Shown: positions 42,666 through 51,740 of the stretch, piece after piece
Numbering within the stretch: position 1 is the stretch's first letter
How the letters are laid out: the number at the start of each line of letters is the position of its first letter
Assembly (NCBI RefSeq): GCF_003049525.1
Contig: NZ_PYWL01000015.1
Coordinates: forward strand, 1-64,000
Origin: Lysinibacillus fusiformis
GTDB lineage: Bacteria; Bacillota; Bacilli; Bacillales_A; Planococcaceae
Reading direction: 5' to 3'
Length of the DNA stretch: 64,000 nucleotides
Translations under genes and position numbers: made by a program
The notes under the pieces: generated by a model
Seen by the model: only the letters and a program-made list of their open reading frames with translations
Told to the model about the DNA's origin: nothing
Database searches by the model: none

Positions 42666-43238
42666 TTATGAAGCACGACTCGTAATGATGCTCGTCGTTA
42701 TGCCTACTACTAGAACCGTAATAATAGACAATAAAAAAGTAGTGGAGGATAACAGGAAGCCGCCCACAACAATAAAGATAGAATCAATGAAAAATATTAA
42801 TATCCCTACATTAATACTTGTTTTATCACTAATAAATTGCGCAATGAGGTCTGTCCCTCCTGTGCTTGTCTGAAAACGAAGCATTAAGCCGATTCCAAAG
42901 CCTACGAGAATCCCCCCAAGTATAGCACTGTAAAGAGCATCTATATGAACGAGATTTCTGACTGGCTTTAACAAGTCTATAGTCAAGGAAGAGGTAATTA
43001 AGCCATGAATACTATTGTAAAAATAAGCTCTATATTTAAACCAGGCAATAATAAAAATAGGGATACTAATGATAATAATCATTAGACCAATCTTTAACTT
43101 ATATAAATAATGTAAAATCAGCGCTAATCCTACTACTCCCCCATCTAATATTTCATAGGGCGTTAAGAATAAGTTAATTCCTAACGACAAAGAAATACTC
43201 CCTACTATAATGACAAGGCTTTTCGTCAAAAAATACAT
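42666..43238 (-). CDS. YitT family membrane protein
   Basis: About 190 residues from ATG 43238, which has GGAGGGGG upstream; the reading from 43295 lacks a site. Five to six helices and the YitT pattern NLFLTPYEILDGGVVGLAL (~22-40) and GFGIGLMLRFQTSTGGTDLIAQFI (~110-133, quoted in part) are present. It is shorter than typical YitT proteins (about 280 residues): the C-terminal cytoplasmic DUF2179 domain is missing, so the gene encodes only the membrane part. Function unknown. Confidence 0.8.
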   Translation of the reverse strand: MYFLTKSLVIIVGSISLSLGINLFLTPYEILDGGVVGLALILHYLYKLKIGLMIIIISIPIFIIAWFKYRAYFYNSIHGLITSSLTIDLLKPVRNLVHIDALYSAILGGILVGFGIGLMLRFQTSTGGTDLIAQFISDKTSINVGILIFFIDSIFIVVGGFLLSSTTFLLSIITVLVVGITTSIITSRAS

Positions 43239-43409
43239 ATAACCCCCCTCCGTAACTGAGCATGTCTTATAGTATGAAAATAGGTGATTGAACATGTTAC
43301 GAAATAACCCTAGATCCTAAGCCATTTTTATCGAGCCCTTTTGATAAATTTCTTCGAAACCTATTCCTTTATTTTTCGTATATACATGTAACCTAAAGGG
43401 GGTTTTTAG

Positions 43410-44699
43410 ATGAAGCATGCATTATTGGAACAGGTGAAACATACAAGAGTTTTTTTAAGAAGGGAGCTATTAAATACCATCTTTGAGGAGTTTGATGCTC
43501 AACGAATGAAGTTAACTGAGGCACAGCGTTTGGAGAAGTATCAGAAAATGCTTGAAAGTCCATTCCGCTTTTTCCGAGGAAGTGCTTATCTATTTTATTT
43601 TGACATGACAAAAACTTCCTCCATTTTCCATACGCCTACTCTCAAACCGACTTGGATTCAAGGAGACATGCATATGGATAACTTCGGTGCCTTTCAAAAT
43701 GAAGACGGCACGATTGTCTTTGATGTCAATGATTTTGATGAGGGTTATGTTGGTTCTTATTTATATGATATTGTTCGTATGAGTGTAAGTATTGCGCTTT
43801 ATTTAGAAGAACAAGGCATACATAAGGCTGCTCAGGAAACGGCCATTCAACATCTGCTCAATAGCTATATAGATCAGCTTAAACGATTTCAGCGTAAACA
43901 GGATGATCCTCTAACGCTCGTATTTACGAAAGACAACACAAAAGGACCCGCCAAAAAATTATTGAAAAAGCTAGAGAAACGTCAACGCTCCCAGTTTTTA
44001 CAGGATATTTCCTATGTCGATGAAGACGGGCAACGCCTATTTATTAGCAATGATGAAATTAAGCCCGTTACTGCCGAGGAATATAATGCAATTTCGAGTG
44101 CACTTCCTGCTTACAAGATTAAGGACATTGCTTACAAGCATGGCTCAGGTACTGCTTCAATCGGATTAAAACGTTACTATATTTTAGTGGAAGACAAAAA
44201 AGATGCATCGGGAGTAGACGATTTAGTATTAGAAATGAAAGAGGTCCGTACAGCGATCCCTGCCTATTTCCTTCCTTACAATCATGAATTTTGGAAGCAT
44301 TATGAGCATCAAGGTGCGAGAGTAGTTGGGACACAAAAAGCTATGCACCATTTAGAGGACCCTCATTTACACTATATCACCATGAATGAGCAGGAATTTT
44401 ACATTCGAGAGCGTTCCCCTTATAAAAAGAAAGTAAAGCCTAAAAACTATAAAAATGTCGACGATTACTATACAACAACCTCGATTATGGGACAAATTGC
44501 CGCTAAAATACATGCACGAGCGGATATCGATTATTCTCCTGTTTTCACCTATCATAGTGAGGATGAGATACTAAAAACGATTGGGAAAGATCGACATGTA
44601 TTTGTTGAACAAGTAATTTTACAGTCTATGAACTACAAAGATACAGTCTACTCAGATTATCACCTCTTTAAAAACTGGATGGATGCAAAGTTTAAATAG
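43410..44699 (+). CDS. DUF2252 family protein
   Basis: 429 residues, ATG behind AAAGGGGG. FFRGSAYLFYFDM (~52-64), WIQGDMHMDNFGAF (~83-96) and IVFDVNDFDEGYVGSY (~103-118) are the DUF2252 hallmarks; the H-x-D-N and D-x-N-D-F-D patterns resemble the catalytic and metal sites of aminoglycoside phosphotransferase-like kinases. A kinase-like activity is inferred, the substrate is unknown. It stands alone and ends at a strong terminator. Confidence 0.83.
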   Translation: MKHALLEQVKHTRVFLRRELLNTIFEEFDAQRMKLTEAQRLEKYQKMLESPFRFFRGSAYLFYFDMTKTSSIFHTPTLKPTWIQGDMHMDNFGAFQNEDGTIVFDVNDFDEGYVGSYLYDIVRMSVSIALYLEEQGIHKAAQETAIQHLLNSYIDQLKRFQRKQDDPLTLVFTKDNTKGPAKKLLKKLEKRQRSQFLQDISYVDEDGQRLFISNDEIKPVTAEEYNAISSALPAYKIKDIAYKHGSGTASIGLKRYYILVEDKKDASGVDDLVLEMKEVRTAIPAYFLPYNHEFWKHYEHQGARVVGTQKAMHHLEDPHLHYITMNEQEFYIRERSPYKKKVKPKNYKNVDDYYTTTSIMGQIAAKIHARADIDYSPVFTYHSEDEILKTIGKDRHVFVEQVILQSMNYKDTVYSDYHLFKNWMDAKFK

Positions 44700-44707
44700 C
44701 AACGAAA

Positions 44708-44741
44708 AGGACCTCAGCTAGTAGCTAAGGTCCTATTATTT
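44708..44741. terminator. Bidirectional terminator
   Basis: AGGACCT.AGCT and AGCT.AGGTCCT pair around AGT, with a T-rich tail to the right and A-rich sequence to the left. It separates converging genes. Confidence 0.75.
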
Positions 44742-45257
44742 TTGCCTAGCCTTCATACGAGCTAGTAAAAAACCGCCTTTAAATGACTTTGGCTCGTAGG
44801 AAATTATAAATGCATTCGGTTCAAATTGCTCTACTATTTGAAAGAGTTCTGCCTCTCGATTTCTCTTTGTTAAAATTTCATATTTATAGCGATTACTATC
44901 TCGCCCCTCACCAACATAAATCGTAACAGCAAATCCCTCATTACGGAGAAACCTCACAAGCTCTTCATTTTTATTTTGAGTATTAATGGTTGCATAAACA
45001 TAGCCAATCGCCAGCTTCCGTTCAATTTTGGCTCCTAAAAAAATACCTAAGCCAAAACCAATTGCATAAACGACCATAGCTAACATACTTTGTTTCCCGC
45101 TAAAAACAAGCGAAAGGCCAAATACATACACGAGCATCTCTAGCATACCGAATATGGCAGCAAGGAAAGTAATATTTTTCACCAAAAATATTGTACGTAA
45201 AGTTAAAAAGGGTACATATACTAATTGAAGTATTAAAATCAAAACGATACTTTGCAT
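44736..45257 (-). CDS. UPF0316 membrane protein with DUF2179 domain (YebE-like)
   Basis: 173 residues. Three N-terminal helices (~2-20, 27-50, 55-78) with TLRTIFLVKN are followed by a soluble DUF2179-type domain (NEGFAVTIYVGEGRDSNRYKYEILTKR, ~105-131; FEPNAFIISYEPKSFKGGF, ~144-162). This layout matches UPF0316/DUF5698 proteins such as B. subtilis YebE. Function unknown. The DUF2179 part is the same domain that the YitT-like gene nearby lacks, but they lie on separate transcripts. Confidence 0.8.
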   Translation of the reverse strand: MQSIVLILILQLVYVPFLTLRTIFLVKNITFLAAIFGMLEMLVYVFGLSLVFSGKQSMLAMVVYAIGFGLGIFLGAKIERKLAIGYVYATINTQNKNEELVRFLRNEGFAVTIYVGEGRDSNRYKYEILTKRNREAELFQIVEQFEPNAFIISYEPKSFKGGFLLARMKARQK

Positions 45258-45393
45258 TTATACTAGACCTTTCTAAGAGTAGTTATATAAGTGTATGTTG
45301 AAATAGAGAATTACATTCTATTAAAAATACCTTATTTATAAATTCCCTCGCCACTCAATTCTAAACATTCACGCCTAAAACAAGCTGTGTACT

Positions 45394-45425
45394 AAAAAAA
45401 GCCGTTCGATTATTCCAACGACTTT
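45394..45425 (-). terminator. Terminator after the VOC gene
   Basis: On the minus strand AAAGTCGTT and AACGGCTTT pair (one G.T) around a ten-base loop and are followed by a T run. It lies about 80 bases past the VOC stop. Confidence 0.7.
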
Positions 45426-45505
45426 AAAGGAAAACAACAAGCTATTTCCCCACTATTTAAACGAAGTTAACATATTGCGGTCATTTTCAAATTAATTCCT
45501 TTGAT

Positions 45506-45856
45506 TTATTTTTCCCAAAGCTCGATACGTCTTCCTTCTGGATCTTCAATCCAAATAAATTTTCCAAACTCATGAATTGTCTTGTCCATTGCAAGGGGCA
45601 CACCTATTTTTTCAAGATGTTTGATACTGTCTTCTAGATTTTCCACTTGAAAGTTTAGCATCACTTGCTGATCTGTTGGAAAATAGCTGTCATGCTCAGA
45701 GAAGAAGGAAAAGATCGTTTCATTGCCTGACTGTGGTGTAATCATGGTACCATTCCAACTTTCAATTTCCATGTTTAGAACTTTGCTATACCACTGTTTA
45801 ATTTCTTCTAGATTTTCAGTCCTCCAAAAGACTCCTCCCAATCCCTTTACTTTCAT
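45506..45856 (-). CDS. VOC (glyoxalase/bleomycin resistance) family protein
   Basis: 116 residues, ATG behind AGGAGGGAG. Two beta-alpha-beta-beta-beta modules are seen, with VFWRTENLEEIKQWYSKVLNMEIE (~9-32) and VENLEDSIKHLEKIGVPL (~70-87), ending FIWIEDPEGRRIELWE with the metal-ligand Glu. VOC proteins isomerise, cleave or sequester small molecules; the substrate is unknown. It stands alone. Confidence 0.82.
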   Translation of the reverse strand: MKVKGLGGVFWRTENLEEIKQWYSKVLNMEIESWNGTMITPQSGNETIFSFFSEHDSYFPTDQQVMLNFQVENLEDSIKHLEKIGVPLAMDKTIHEFGKFIWIEDPEGRRIELWEK

Positions 45857-46160
45857 AAAGATCTCCCTCCTACCAATTAGTTATGAATTTAAATTCTAGT
45901 TTTAAATGTGAATACCTTCTTTCGTTAACATACCCATACCAGTTGAATAGTAAAAAGCTTTTATGCAAGACAATCATATTTTTTCTTGCGGATCTCTTGA
46001 TAAAGGGACATATTAAAAAACGTTCTACAGCCGAACATTTTTAGAAATTTTTACCTTTTATGTAAATGTGATAGCTTTTATATCATCTCAACAAACATTC
46101 GTTACTTCATTAAGAATTCCTCACTAAAAAGCCTCATTGATAAATGAAAATAGCCAATCC
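45857..46160. other. Gene-free stretch
   Basis: It holds the upstream region of the VOC gene (ribosome site AGGAGGGAG and a GAATTTAAATTC palindrome at 45885-45896) and, at 46015-46039, a hairpin AATGTTC/GAACGTT followed on the minus strand by a T run, which is the probable terminator of the GNAT gene at 46161. Nothing else is recognisable. Confidence 0.5.
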
Positions 46161-46874
46161 TTAAATAGAATATTGTAAAGAAATTACAGAATTACTTTGA
46201 ATGCATCCGTTTGAAAGCATTATATTTCTCATTGGAATATTGTCAACTCGGGTCATCCCTAAATAAGACATAGCTTTAAATTCATTTTTCAATCTATATA
46301 GGCCTATTAAATGTAAGTCCTTACCTAATCCTGTCCCCATAAAATTAGGATGAATACCAATCCAAAACATACGACCTTCATTATTTGTATTTGGTTCTAT
46401 ATGAGGGAAAACTACACCAACAGGTTCACCGTTAACAATATATACTGTATACATATTGTTGACTTGTGATGGGAGTTCCGTCCTCATTTCCGTCAGAAAT
46501 TTCTCTGCATCTATAACACTTGTACTCATCACTTCAGATAAAAAAAAGATAGACTTTTTCTCAGAGCATGACCATATTTCATAATCTAGTTCTGAAATAG
46601 TTAATGGTGTCAGTAAAGATCTCTTAAATGCTATTCTTTTATCAACAATTTCCATTTTAGTTCTTGTACAATTCAAGCTATCTAAAAGAACTTTAGGACA
46701 TTCAAACCTAACATTTTCTAAACCACTCTGTAAGTTATCTAAAAGCTCATTTATTAACACATCTATCTCAGCGGCAAAATCAAGTCTATCCTCTAAAATC
46801 TCTAGCAGCATTACACTATCACTTTTTAGGTAATGTACGCCAACACTTGGGAAATGTTGTAGCAGATTATCCAT
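46161..46874 (-). CDS. GNAT family N-acetyltransferase
   Basis: 237 residues, ATG behind AGAGGTG. The N-terminal ~90 residues are not recognised. The acetyltransferase fold is in the C-terminal half: VYIVNGEPVGVVFPHIEP (~146-163), RMFWIGIHPNFMGTGLGKDLHLIGLYRL (acetyl-CoA loop, ~168-195, quoted in part) and RVDNIPMRNIMLSNGC (~208-223). The acceptor is unknown. It stands alone. A nine-base inverted repeat CAAGTTTCT/AGAAACTTG (46955-47003) lies upstream. Confidence 0.75.
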   Translation of the reverse strand: MDNLLQHFPSVGVHYLKSDSVMLLEILEDRLDFAAEIDVLINELLDNLQSGLENVRFECPKVLLDSLNCTRTKMEIVDKRIAFKRSLLTPLTISELDYEIWSCSEKKSIFFLSEVMSTSVIDAEKFLTEMRTELPSQVNNMYTVYIVNGEPVGVVFPHIEPNTNNEGRMFWIGIHPNFMGTGLGKDLHLIGLYRLKNEFKAMSYLGMTRVDNIPMRNIMLSNGCIQSNSVISLQYSI

Positions 46875-47055
46875 ATGTTTTCACCTCTTATGATTTATAC
46901 TATTCTTCTCCTTTCAACCATTTTCCTCTTAATTGGTCAAAGAAGTATTTTTACCAAGTTTCTAATCATACATTGATCAGACACATAATAAACAAGAAAC
47001 TTGCTTATTACTACCTAATGTTTTTCTTCGAACATTTTCTGCCCTTTTTTCGCAT

Positions 47056-47108
47056 AAAAAAATGCCACCTCCTCCAATCTAAATCAATAGATAAAAGTAG
47101 GTGACATT
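47056..47108 (-). terminator. Terminator of the xpt-pbuX operon
   Basis: On the minus strand AATGTCACCT and AGGTGGCATT pair (G.T allowed) around a long loop and are followed by a T run. It lies about 50 bases past the permease stop. Confidence 0.65.
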
Positions 47109-47154
47109 GTTCTTTATATGTTTGAATTCTGATACATGCTATTGAATGATCTCT

Positions 47155-48453
47155 TTATGCTTCTCCATGCATCGGGTCTTTTTTATGCTTCGGCCCAATC
47201 ATGTTGAATAAAATATTAAGGATAATTGCTGTGACTGAACCACAAACGATACCGTTAGATGTTAAAATTGACACTTTTTCTGGTAGTGCATCAAAAATTC
47301 CAGGAACCACTGATACACCGACACCTAAACTTACTGCAATCGCAGCAATCATCGCATTTTCTGCTGATTCGTTCATTACTGGTACAAGCATACCCATACC
47401 CTGTGTGATTACCATACCGAACATCGCAAGCATTGCTGCACCTAGTACAGACGTTGGAATAATCGTTGTTAACGCTGCGATTTTTGGTAGGAAACCAAGT
47501 GCTACAAGTAAACCACCTGTGATGTAAATGACTTTACGATCTTTAACACCTGACATACGTGTAAGTCCCACGTTTTGTGAGAATGTAGTGTACGGAAAGG
47601 CATTGAAAATTCCACCGATTACAGATGCAAGACCTTCTGAGCGATAACCACGAGCCAAATCTTTTGAATCTAATTTTTTATTACATATATCACTTAGTGC
47701 AAAATAAACACCAGATGATTCAACTAAAGATACCATTGCTACAAGCGTCATTGTAATAATAGCCGTTACATCAAATGTTGGCATTCCAAAGTAGAATGGT
47801 TGTACCATATGGAATACATCCGCTTCTGCTACTGGGTCGAAATTAACCTTGCCCATGAATGCCCCTAAAATTGTACCAGCTACTAACCCAACTAAAATGG
47901 AAATAGCACGGATGAAGCCTGTAGAAAAACGATAGACGATTAAAATAATGACTAGTGTAATAAATGCTAATGCAATATTTGAGCCGGATGCAAAATCCTC
48001 TGCCCCTTGTCCACCTGCCATATTATTTAAAGCTACTGGCAGTAAAGAAATACCGATAATAGAAACGACAGATCCTGTTACTACTGGTGGGAAAAATTTC
48101 ACTAGCTTCCCGAAGAAGCCCGCAATAATCACGACAATCAAACCAGATGCAATAATGGAACCATAAATATCTGTGATACCTTGCTCTGGGTTTGTACCTA
48201 TAGCAATAATTGGACTTACCGCTGTAAATGTACAACCAAGTACTACAGGTAAGCCAATACCAATAAATTTACCTGAGTAAACTTGTAAAAGTGTTGCGAT
48301 CCCGCACATCATAATATCAATCGCCACTAAATACGTCATTTGTGTTGAATTAAAGCCAATTGCCCCTCCAATAATAAGTGGCACTAGGATGGCTCCAGCA
48401 TACATCGCAAGTAAATGTTGAATTGCTAGCGTCGTTGATTTAAAGGTATTCAT
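47155..48453 (-). CDS. pbuX: Xanthine permease
   Basis: 432 residues. A nucleobase:cation symporter-2 protein with about 14 segments; the family signature is seen as IGLPVVLGCTFTAVSPIIAIG (~65-85) and the later SLVESSGVYFALSDI and VGLTRMSGVKDRKVIYITGG. It imports xanthine for the adjacent phosphoribosyltransferase. Its start overlaps the xpt stop by one base (TAATG), so the two are translationally coupled, as in B. subtilis xpt-pbuX. Confidence 0.9.
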   Translation of the reverse strand: MNTFKSTTLAIQHLLAMYAGAILVPLIIGGAIGFNSTQMTYLVAIDIMMCGIATLLQVYSGKFIGIGLPVVLGCTFTAVSPIIAIGTNPEQGITDIYGSIIASGLIVVIIAGFFGKLVKFFPPVVTGSVVSIIGISLLPVALNNMAGGQGAEDFASGSNIALAFITLVIILIVYRFSTGFIRAISILVGLVAGTILGAFMGKVNFDPVAEADVFHMVQPFYFGMPTFDVTAIITMTLVAMVSLVESSGVYFALSDICNKKLDSKDLARGYRSEGLASVIGGIFNAFPYTTFSQNVGLTRMSGVKDRKVIYITGGLLVALGFLPKIAALTTIIPTSVLGAAMLAMFGMVITQGMGMLVPVMNESAENAMIAAIAVSLGVGVSVVPGIFDALPEKVSILTSNGIVCGSVTAIILNILFNMIGPKHKKDPMHGEA

Positions 48454-49037
48454 TACGCACGAGCCTCCGTAGCAAATGTCACTTTGCCATCTTCAAGAGA
48501 ATCTACAATCGCTAATGATTCCACGCGAACACCTTGCTCACGTAATAATTTTCCCCCATCTTGGAAGCCTTTTTCAATAACAATGCCAACTCCTACAACA
48601 TTAGCACCTGCTTGAGCTGCAATATCAAGTAAACCCTTTACAGCTTCTCCGTTTGCTAAGAAATCGTCAACAATTAAAATATTGTCGTCTTCACTTAAAA
48701 AATTACGTGATACAGAGATATCATTCGTTTCATTTTTAGTAAATGAATGTACTTTTGATGTGTAAAGGTTATCTGAAAGTGTTAATGATTTACGTTTACG
48801 AGCGAACACTACCGGTGCACCGATTTCTAGCCCTAACATGACAGAAGGAGCGATGCCTGAAGATTCTATTGTTAAAATCTTTGTAATTACTTGGTCAGCA
48901 AATCGGTTTGCGAATTCATGACCAATTTCCTTCATTAACAATGGGTCAATTTGATGGTTTAAAAATGAATCTACTTTTAATACTGAAGATGATAGAACTT
49001 TACCCTCTTGCATAATTTTGTCGTGTAATAACTTCAT
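48453..49037 (-). CDS. xpt: Xanthine phosphoribosyltransferase
   Basis: 194 residues from ATG 49037 (MKLLHDKIMQEG), exactly the length of B. subtilis Xpt; AAGGA lies ten bases upstream, whereas the ATG at 49046 is too close to it. VLKVDSFLNHQIDPLL (~20-35) and the PRPP loop ILIVDDFLANGEAVKGL (~124-140) are diagnostic. It converts xanthine and PRPP to XMP in purine salvage. Expression is under the guanine riboswitch at 49071-49254. Confidence 0.93.
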   Translation of the reverse strand: MKLLHDKIMQEGKVLSSSVLKVDSFLNHQIDPLLMKEIGHEFANRFADQVITKILTIESSGIAPSVMLGLEIGAPVVFARKRKSLTLSDNLYTSKVHSFTKNETNDISVSRNFLSEDDNILIVDDFLANGEAVKGLLDIAAQAGANVVGVGIVIEKGFQDGGKLLREQGVRVESLAIVDSLEDGKVTFATEARA

Positions 49038-49070
49038 TTCTGTCATATCCTTCTTTCTTAAATATTAATA

Positions 49071-49102
49071 AAAAAAGCTGAACACCTTGGTCCCATTCAG
49101 CT
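49071..49102 (-). terminator. Terminator of the guanine riboswitch
   Basis: On the minus strand AGCTGAA and TTCAGCT pair around a 13-base loop, followed by six or more T residues. It lies between the aptamer and the xpt start and is the ligand-dependent OFF structure. Confidence 0.8.
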
Positions 49103-49181
49103 ACGAGTGGAGCAAAGCATTCAGCGTTAAAACGTCGAAAGGAATAGAAAACATCATGAAAGAAGTTCTCTAAAAGCATTG

Positions 49182-49254
49182 CTACCCATAGTCGATTTAT
49201 TTACGGTAAATCGGTAGAAACTTGCAAGCCATATCCTCGCTATTATATGAGTAA
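49182..49254 (-). ncRNA. Purine (guanine-class) riboswitch aptamer
   Basis: On the minus strand the conserved core is present in order: TATAAT.., GGATATGGC, GTTTCTACCG, CCGTAAAT and CGACTATGG, with P1 arms TACTCATA and TATGGGTA. The pyrimidine in GACTATG is C, the guanine-specific base; adenine riboswitches have U. It precedes xpt-pbuX, so guanine or hypoxanthine should shut off xanthine salvage. Confidence 0.93.
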
Positions 49255-49331
49255 AATTGTATGAATCTATCAGAATACCCAATTTAACACTTTATTCGGT
49301 AGAAACCTATTTCTCCTACTGAAAAATGTTT

Positions 49332-49385
49332 AATTTTTCGGAATTTAATGGTATTCTGCGACTTTTTAATTGTAAACGTTCGTGT
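49332..49385 (-). promoter_or_regulatory. Possible PurR boxes upstream of the guanine riboswitch
   Basis: On the minus strand ACACGAACGTTTAC (49385-49372) and TTCCGAAAAAT (49342-49332) each carry the CGAA core of PurR boxes. B. subtilis xpt-pbuX is a PurR target. The spacing and match are imperfect, so this is tentative. Confidence 0.25.
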
Positions 49386-49434
49386 TTTCAATCAACGTAC
49401 TGATTATAACAGACAATTTTCTAGCATGCTAGCA

Positions 49435-51258
49435 TTATTTTGATAAATGAAAGGGTACTGTCATAATCACGACATTTCTGTGAAATAACAATGTTGTACG
49501 TATTAATAAGCTAGATTGATTGTGAAGCATATGATGCCAGCCTTTTTTAGGTAAAAATTGAGGGATGACAACCGTTACTTTATGACCTGTTTTCGCACAT
49601 TGATGGTCCACTTTATCTATAAATTTGATCAATGGCTGTGTGATGCTACGATATGCTGAATAATAGGTTACTAGTCGAATATCTGGTTGCCAAGCCTGCC
49701 ATTTTTCTTCGAAGGCTTTTGCATCCGCTTGATCGAAAGCCACATAAAAGGCAATAATTTTATCAACCTTTAGTGATTTCGCATAATGAAGGGAATTTTC
49801 AACCACCTTCGTTATACCAGCTACTGGTACGATGAATACATTTCCTTCAATAGTAGCGACTTCCTCTTTACTCAATCTCAGCTGTTCCCCAACGGCTTGA
49901 TAATGAAGCTTGATCCGATGAAATACAAAAATGATAATTGGTAAAAAGACAAACACTGGCCATACCTGAGGCAACTTCGTTACAAAAAACATCATCGCTA
50001 CAATAAACGAAATGGCTGCACCAATTGTGTTAATCGTAAATTTTGTCATCCAGCCAGTAGGTTTTTCACGCCACCATTTTCGCATCATTCCCGTTTGTGC
50101 TAATGTAAACGGAATAAATACCCCAACAGCATAGAGTGGAATCAAATGCTCTGTTGCCCCATCAAATAAGATGATTAAAACAATGGCTGCTAGTCCTAGC
50201 ATCATAATGCCATTAGAATACCCTAGGCGATCCCCACGCATTTGAAATATTCTTGGAATAAAACCGTCTTTTGATAAATTGACAGCAAGTAGAGGAAATG
50301 CTGAATAGCCTGTATTTGCTGCAAGTACCAAAATCATCGCTGTTGTACCCTGTACTATATAATAAAAGAAATTTCGACCAACACTTGCTTCTGCTAGTTG
50401 GGAAACGACTGTCGCTTCCGAAGTTGGCGCAATTCCGTAAAAATAAGCTAAACTAACAATACCGATAAATAAAACCGCTAAGATTCCGCCCATTGCTAAC
50501 AATGTTTTAGCAGCATTATTAGGAGCTGGATTTCTAAAATTAGGGATCGCATTCGATATAGCTTCTACCCCTGTTAAGGCTGAGCTCCCTGACGCAAATG
50601 CCTTTAATAATATAAATAAACTAATCCCTGCGACGGGTGTACCTATCTTTGGATGCAGCTCTGCTGGCACCTGACCTGTTGCAACATTATAGAGCCCCAT
50701 CCCAATCAACACTAACATAACGACTACAAACAGGTAGACAGGGTATGCCAAAACCGAGGCGGACTCTGTTACACCACGTAAGTTCAAGACCGTTAAAAAA
50801 ATCACAAAGATAATAGCAATTGGCACATTGTATGGATGCAGACTTGGAAATGCCGATGTAATAGCATCTGTCCCTGCTGATACACTTACCGCTACCGTTA
50901 AAATATAATCAACGAGCAATGAGCCACCTGCTACAAGACCCGCGTTCACACCTAAATTTTCCCTAGATACTACATAAGCGCCGCCCCCGTGTGGATAGGC
51001 GAATATAACCTGACGATATGATAAAGTCAGTGCCACCAATAGGACAACAACCCCTGCCGCAATCGGTAAAGAATACCAAAATGCTAATGTTCCCACAGTC
51101 ATCAGGACAATTAAAATTTGTTCCGGTCCATAAGCTACGGAAGACAAAGCATCGGACGATAATATGGCCAATGCCTTTGTTTTACTAAGTTTTTGCTCCC
51201 CTAACGCATCGGATCTTAATGGTTTGCCGATTACATAACGTTTAAATGAGGATTTCAT
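49435..51258 (-). CDS. kimA: KimA-type potassium transporter (APC superfamily)
   Basis: About 607 residues from ATG 51258, equal to B. subtilis KimA (YdaO); AAGGTG lies eight bases upstream, and a TTG at 51261 is the alternative. Twelve helices (~30-440) include ILSSDALSSVAYGPEQI (~33-49) and YPHGGGAYVVSRENLG (~90-105), followed by a cytoplasmic C-terminal domain (~450-607). KimA is a high-affinity K+/H+ symporter inhibited by c-di-AMP. The gene lies behind a c-di-AMP riboswitch, as expected. Confidence 0.9.
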   Translation of the reverse strand: MKSSFKRYVIGKPLRSDALGEQKLSKTKALAILSSDALSSVAYGPEQILIVLMTVGTLAFWYSLPIAAGVVVLLVALTLSYRQVIFAYPHGGGAYVVSRENLGVNAGLVAGGSLLVDYILTVAVSVSAGTDAITSAFPSLHPYNVPIAIIFVIFLTVLNLRGVTESASVLAYPVYLFVVVMLVLIGMGLYNVATGQVPAELHPKIGTPVAGISLFILLKAFASGSSALTGVEAISNAIPNFRNPAPNNAAKTLLAMGGILAVLFIGIVSLAYFYGIAPTSEATVVSQLAEASVGRNFFYYIVQGTTAMILVLAANTGYSAFPLLAVNLSKDGFIPRIFQMRGDRLGYSNGIMMLGLAAIVLIILFDGATEHLIPLYAVGVFIPFTLAQTGMMRKWWREKPTGWMTKFTINTIGAAISFIVAMMFFVTKLPQVWPVFVFLPIIIFVFHRIKLHYQAVGEQLRLSKEEVATIEGNVFIVPVAGITKVVENSLHYAKSLKVDKIIAFYVAFDQADAKAFEEKWQAWQPDIRLVTYYSAYRSITQPLIKFIDKVDHQCAKTGHKVTVVIPQFLPKKGWHHMLHNQSSLLIRTTLLFHRNVVIMTVPFHLSK

Positions 51259-51311
51259 CAATAAACACCTTCTAGTTTCTTAGATTGTGTTTCGCCTTCC
51301 TAAATGAGATC

Positions 51312-51354
51312 AAAAAACGCCTACAAGTCATCACTAAATAAGACTTGTAGACGC
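51312..51354 (-). terminator. Terminator of the c-di-AMP riboswitch
   Basis: On the minus strand GCGTCTACAAGTC and GACTTGTAGGCG pair (one G.T) around a 12-base loop and are followed by six T residues, 50 bases before kimA. Confidence 0.88.
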
Positions 51355-51388
51355 TCATCTGTCTGCCAAGCTCCAACTTATCTGCTCT

Positions 51389-51524
51389 TAACGCTTACGA
51401 GGTTAGCTGTCGGATTCGGGCCTGAGTAGCCCTACCCTTCAAAAGAAGAGATTCACCCCAAGGATTGCTTATGCACTCCGTCTAAAATGGGTCCCCCGCG
51501 TCTAGTTTGCTTCAGCGATTTAGA
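51389..51524 (-). ncRNA. c-di-AMP (ydaO/yuaA) riboswitch
   Basis: On the minus strand the conserved blocks appear in order: AATCGCTGAAGC, GCGGGGGACCCATTTT, GGGGTGAATC, AGGGTAGGGCTACTC, CCCGAATCCGACAGC and TAACCTCGTAAGCG. This is the ydaO motif. High c-di-AMP, which signals enough potassium, should favour the terminator at 51312-51354 and stop kimA expression. Confidence 0.93.
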
Positions 51525-51740
51525 AATTTGAAACTTTAATAATGATGTCATATTACGCCTGGCGATTAAAAAAGTAAAGAAGAAAATTTTTATTTTTTAC
51601 AAGTGAAATACATAGACTTTTTAAAATACATTGTTAATATCCATGGTAGAAATTAATTTACCCGCGAATACCTAATTTAAAGGCATTTTACAACAAAAAA
51701 ACCTTAAAAGTATGCTCTACTTTTAAGGCAACAACTATTA

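Noticed and set aside
46955..47003. CAAGTTTCT/AGAAACTTG inverted repeat as a terminator
   Set aside because: The loop is over 30 bases and no T tract follows on either strand; it may be regulatory for the GNAT gene but cannot be assigned.
49260..49380. Second complete purine aptamer upstream of xpt
   Set aside because: Only the GTTTCTACCGA block repeats; the TATAAT, ATATGG and CCGTAAAT blocks are missing.
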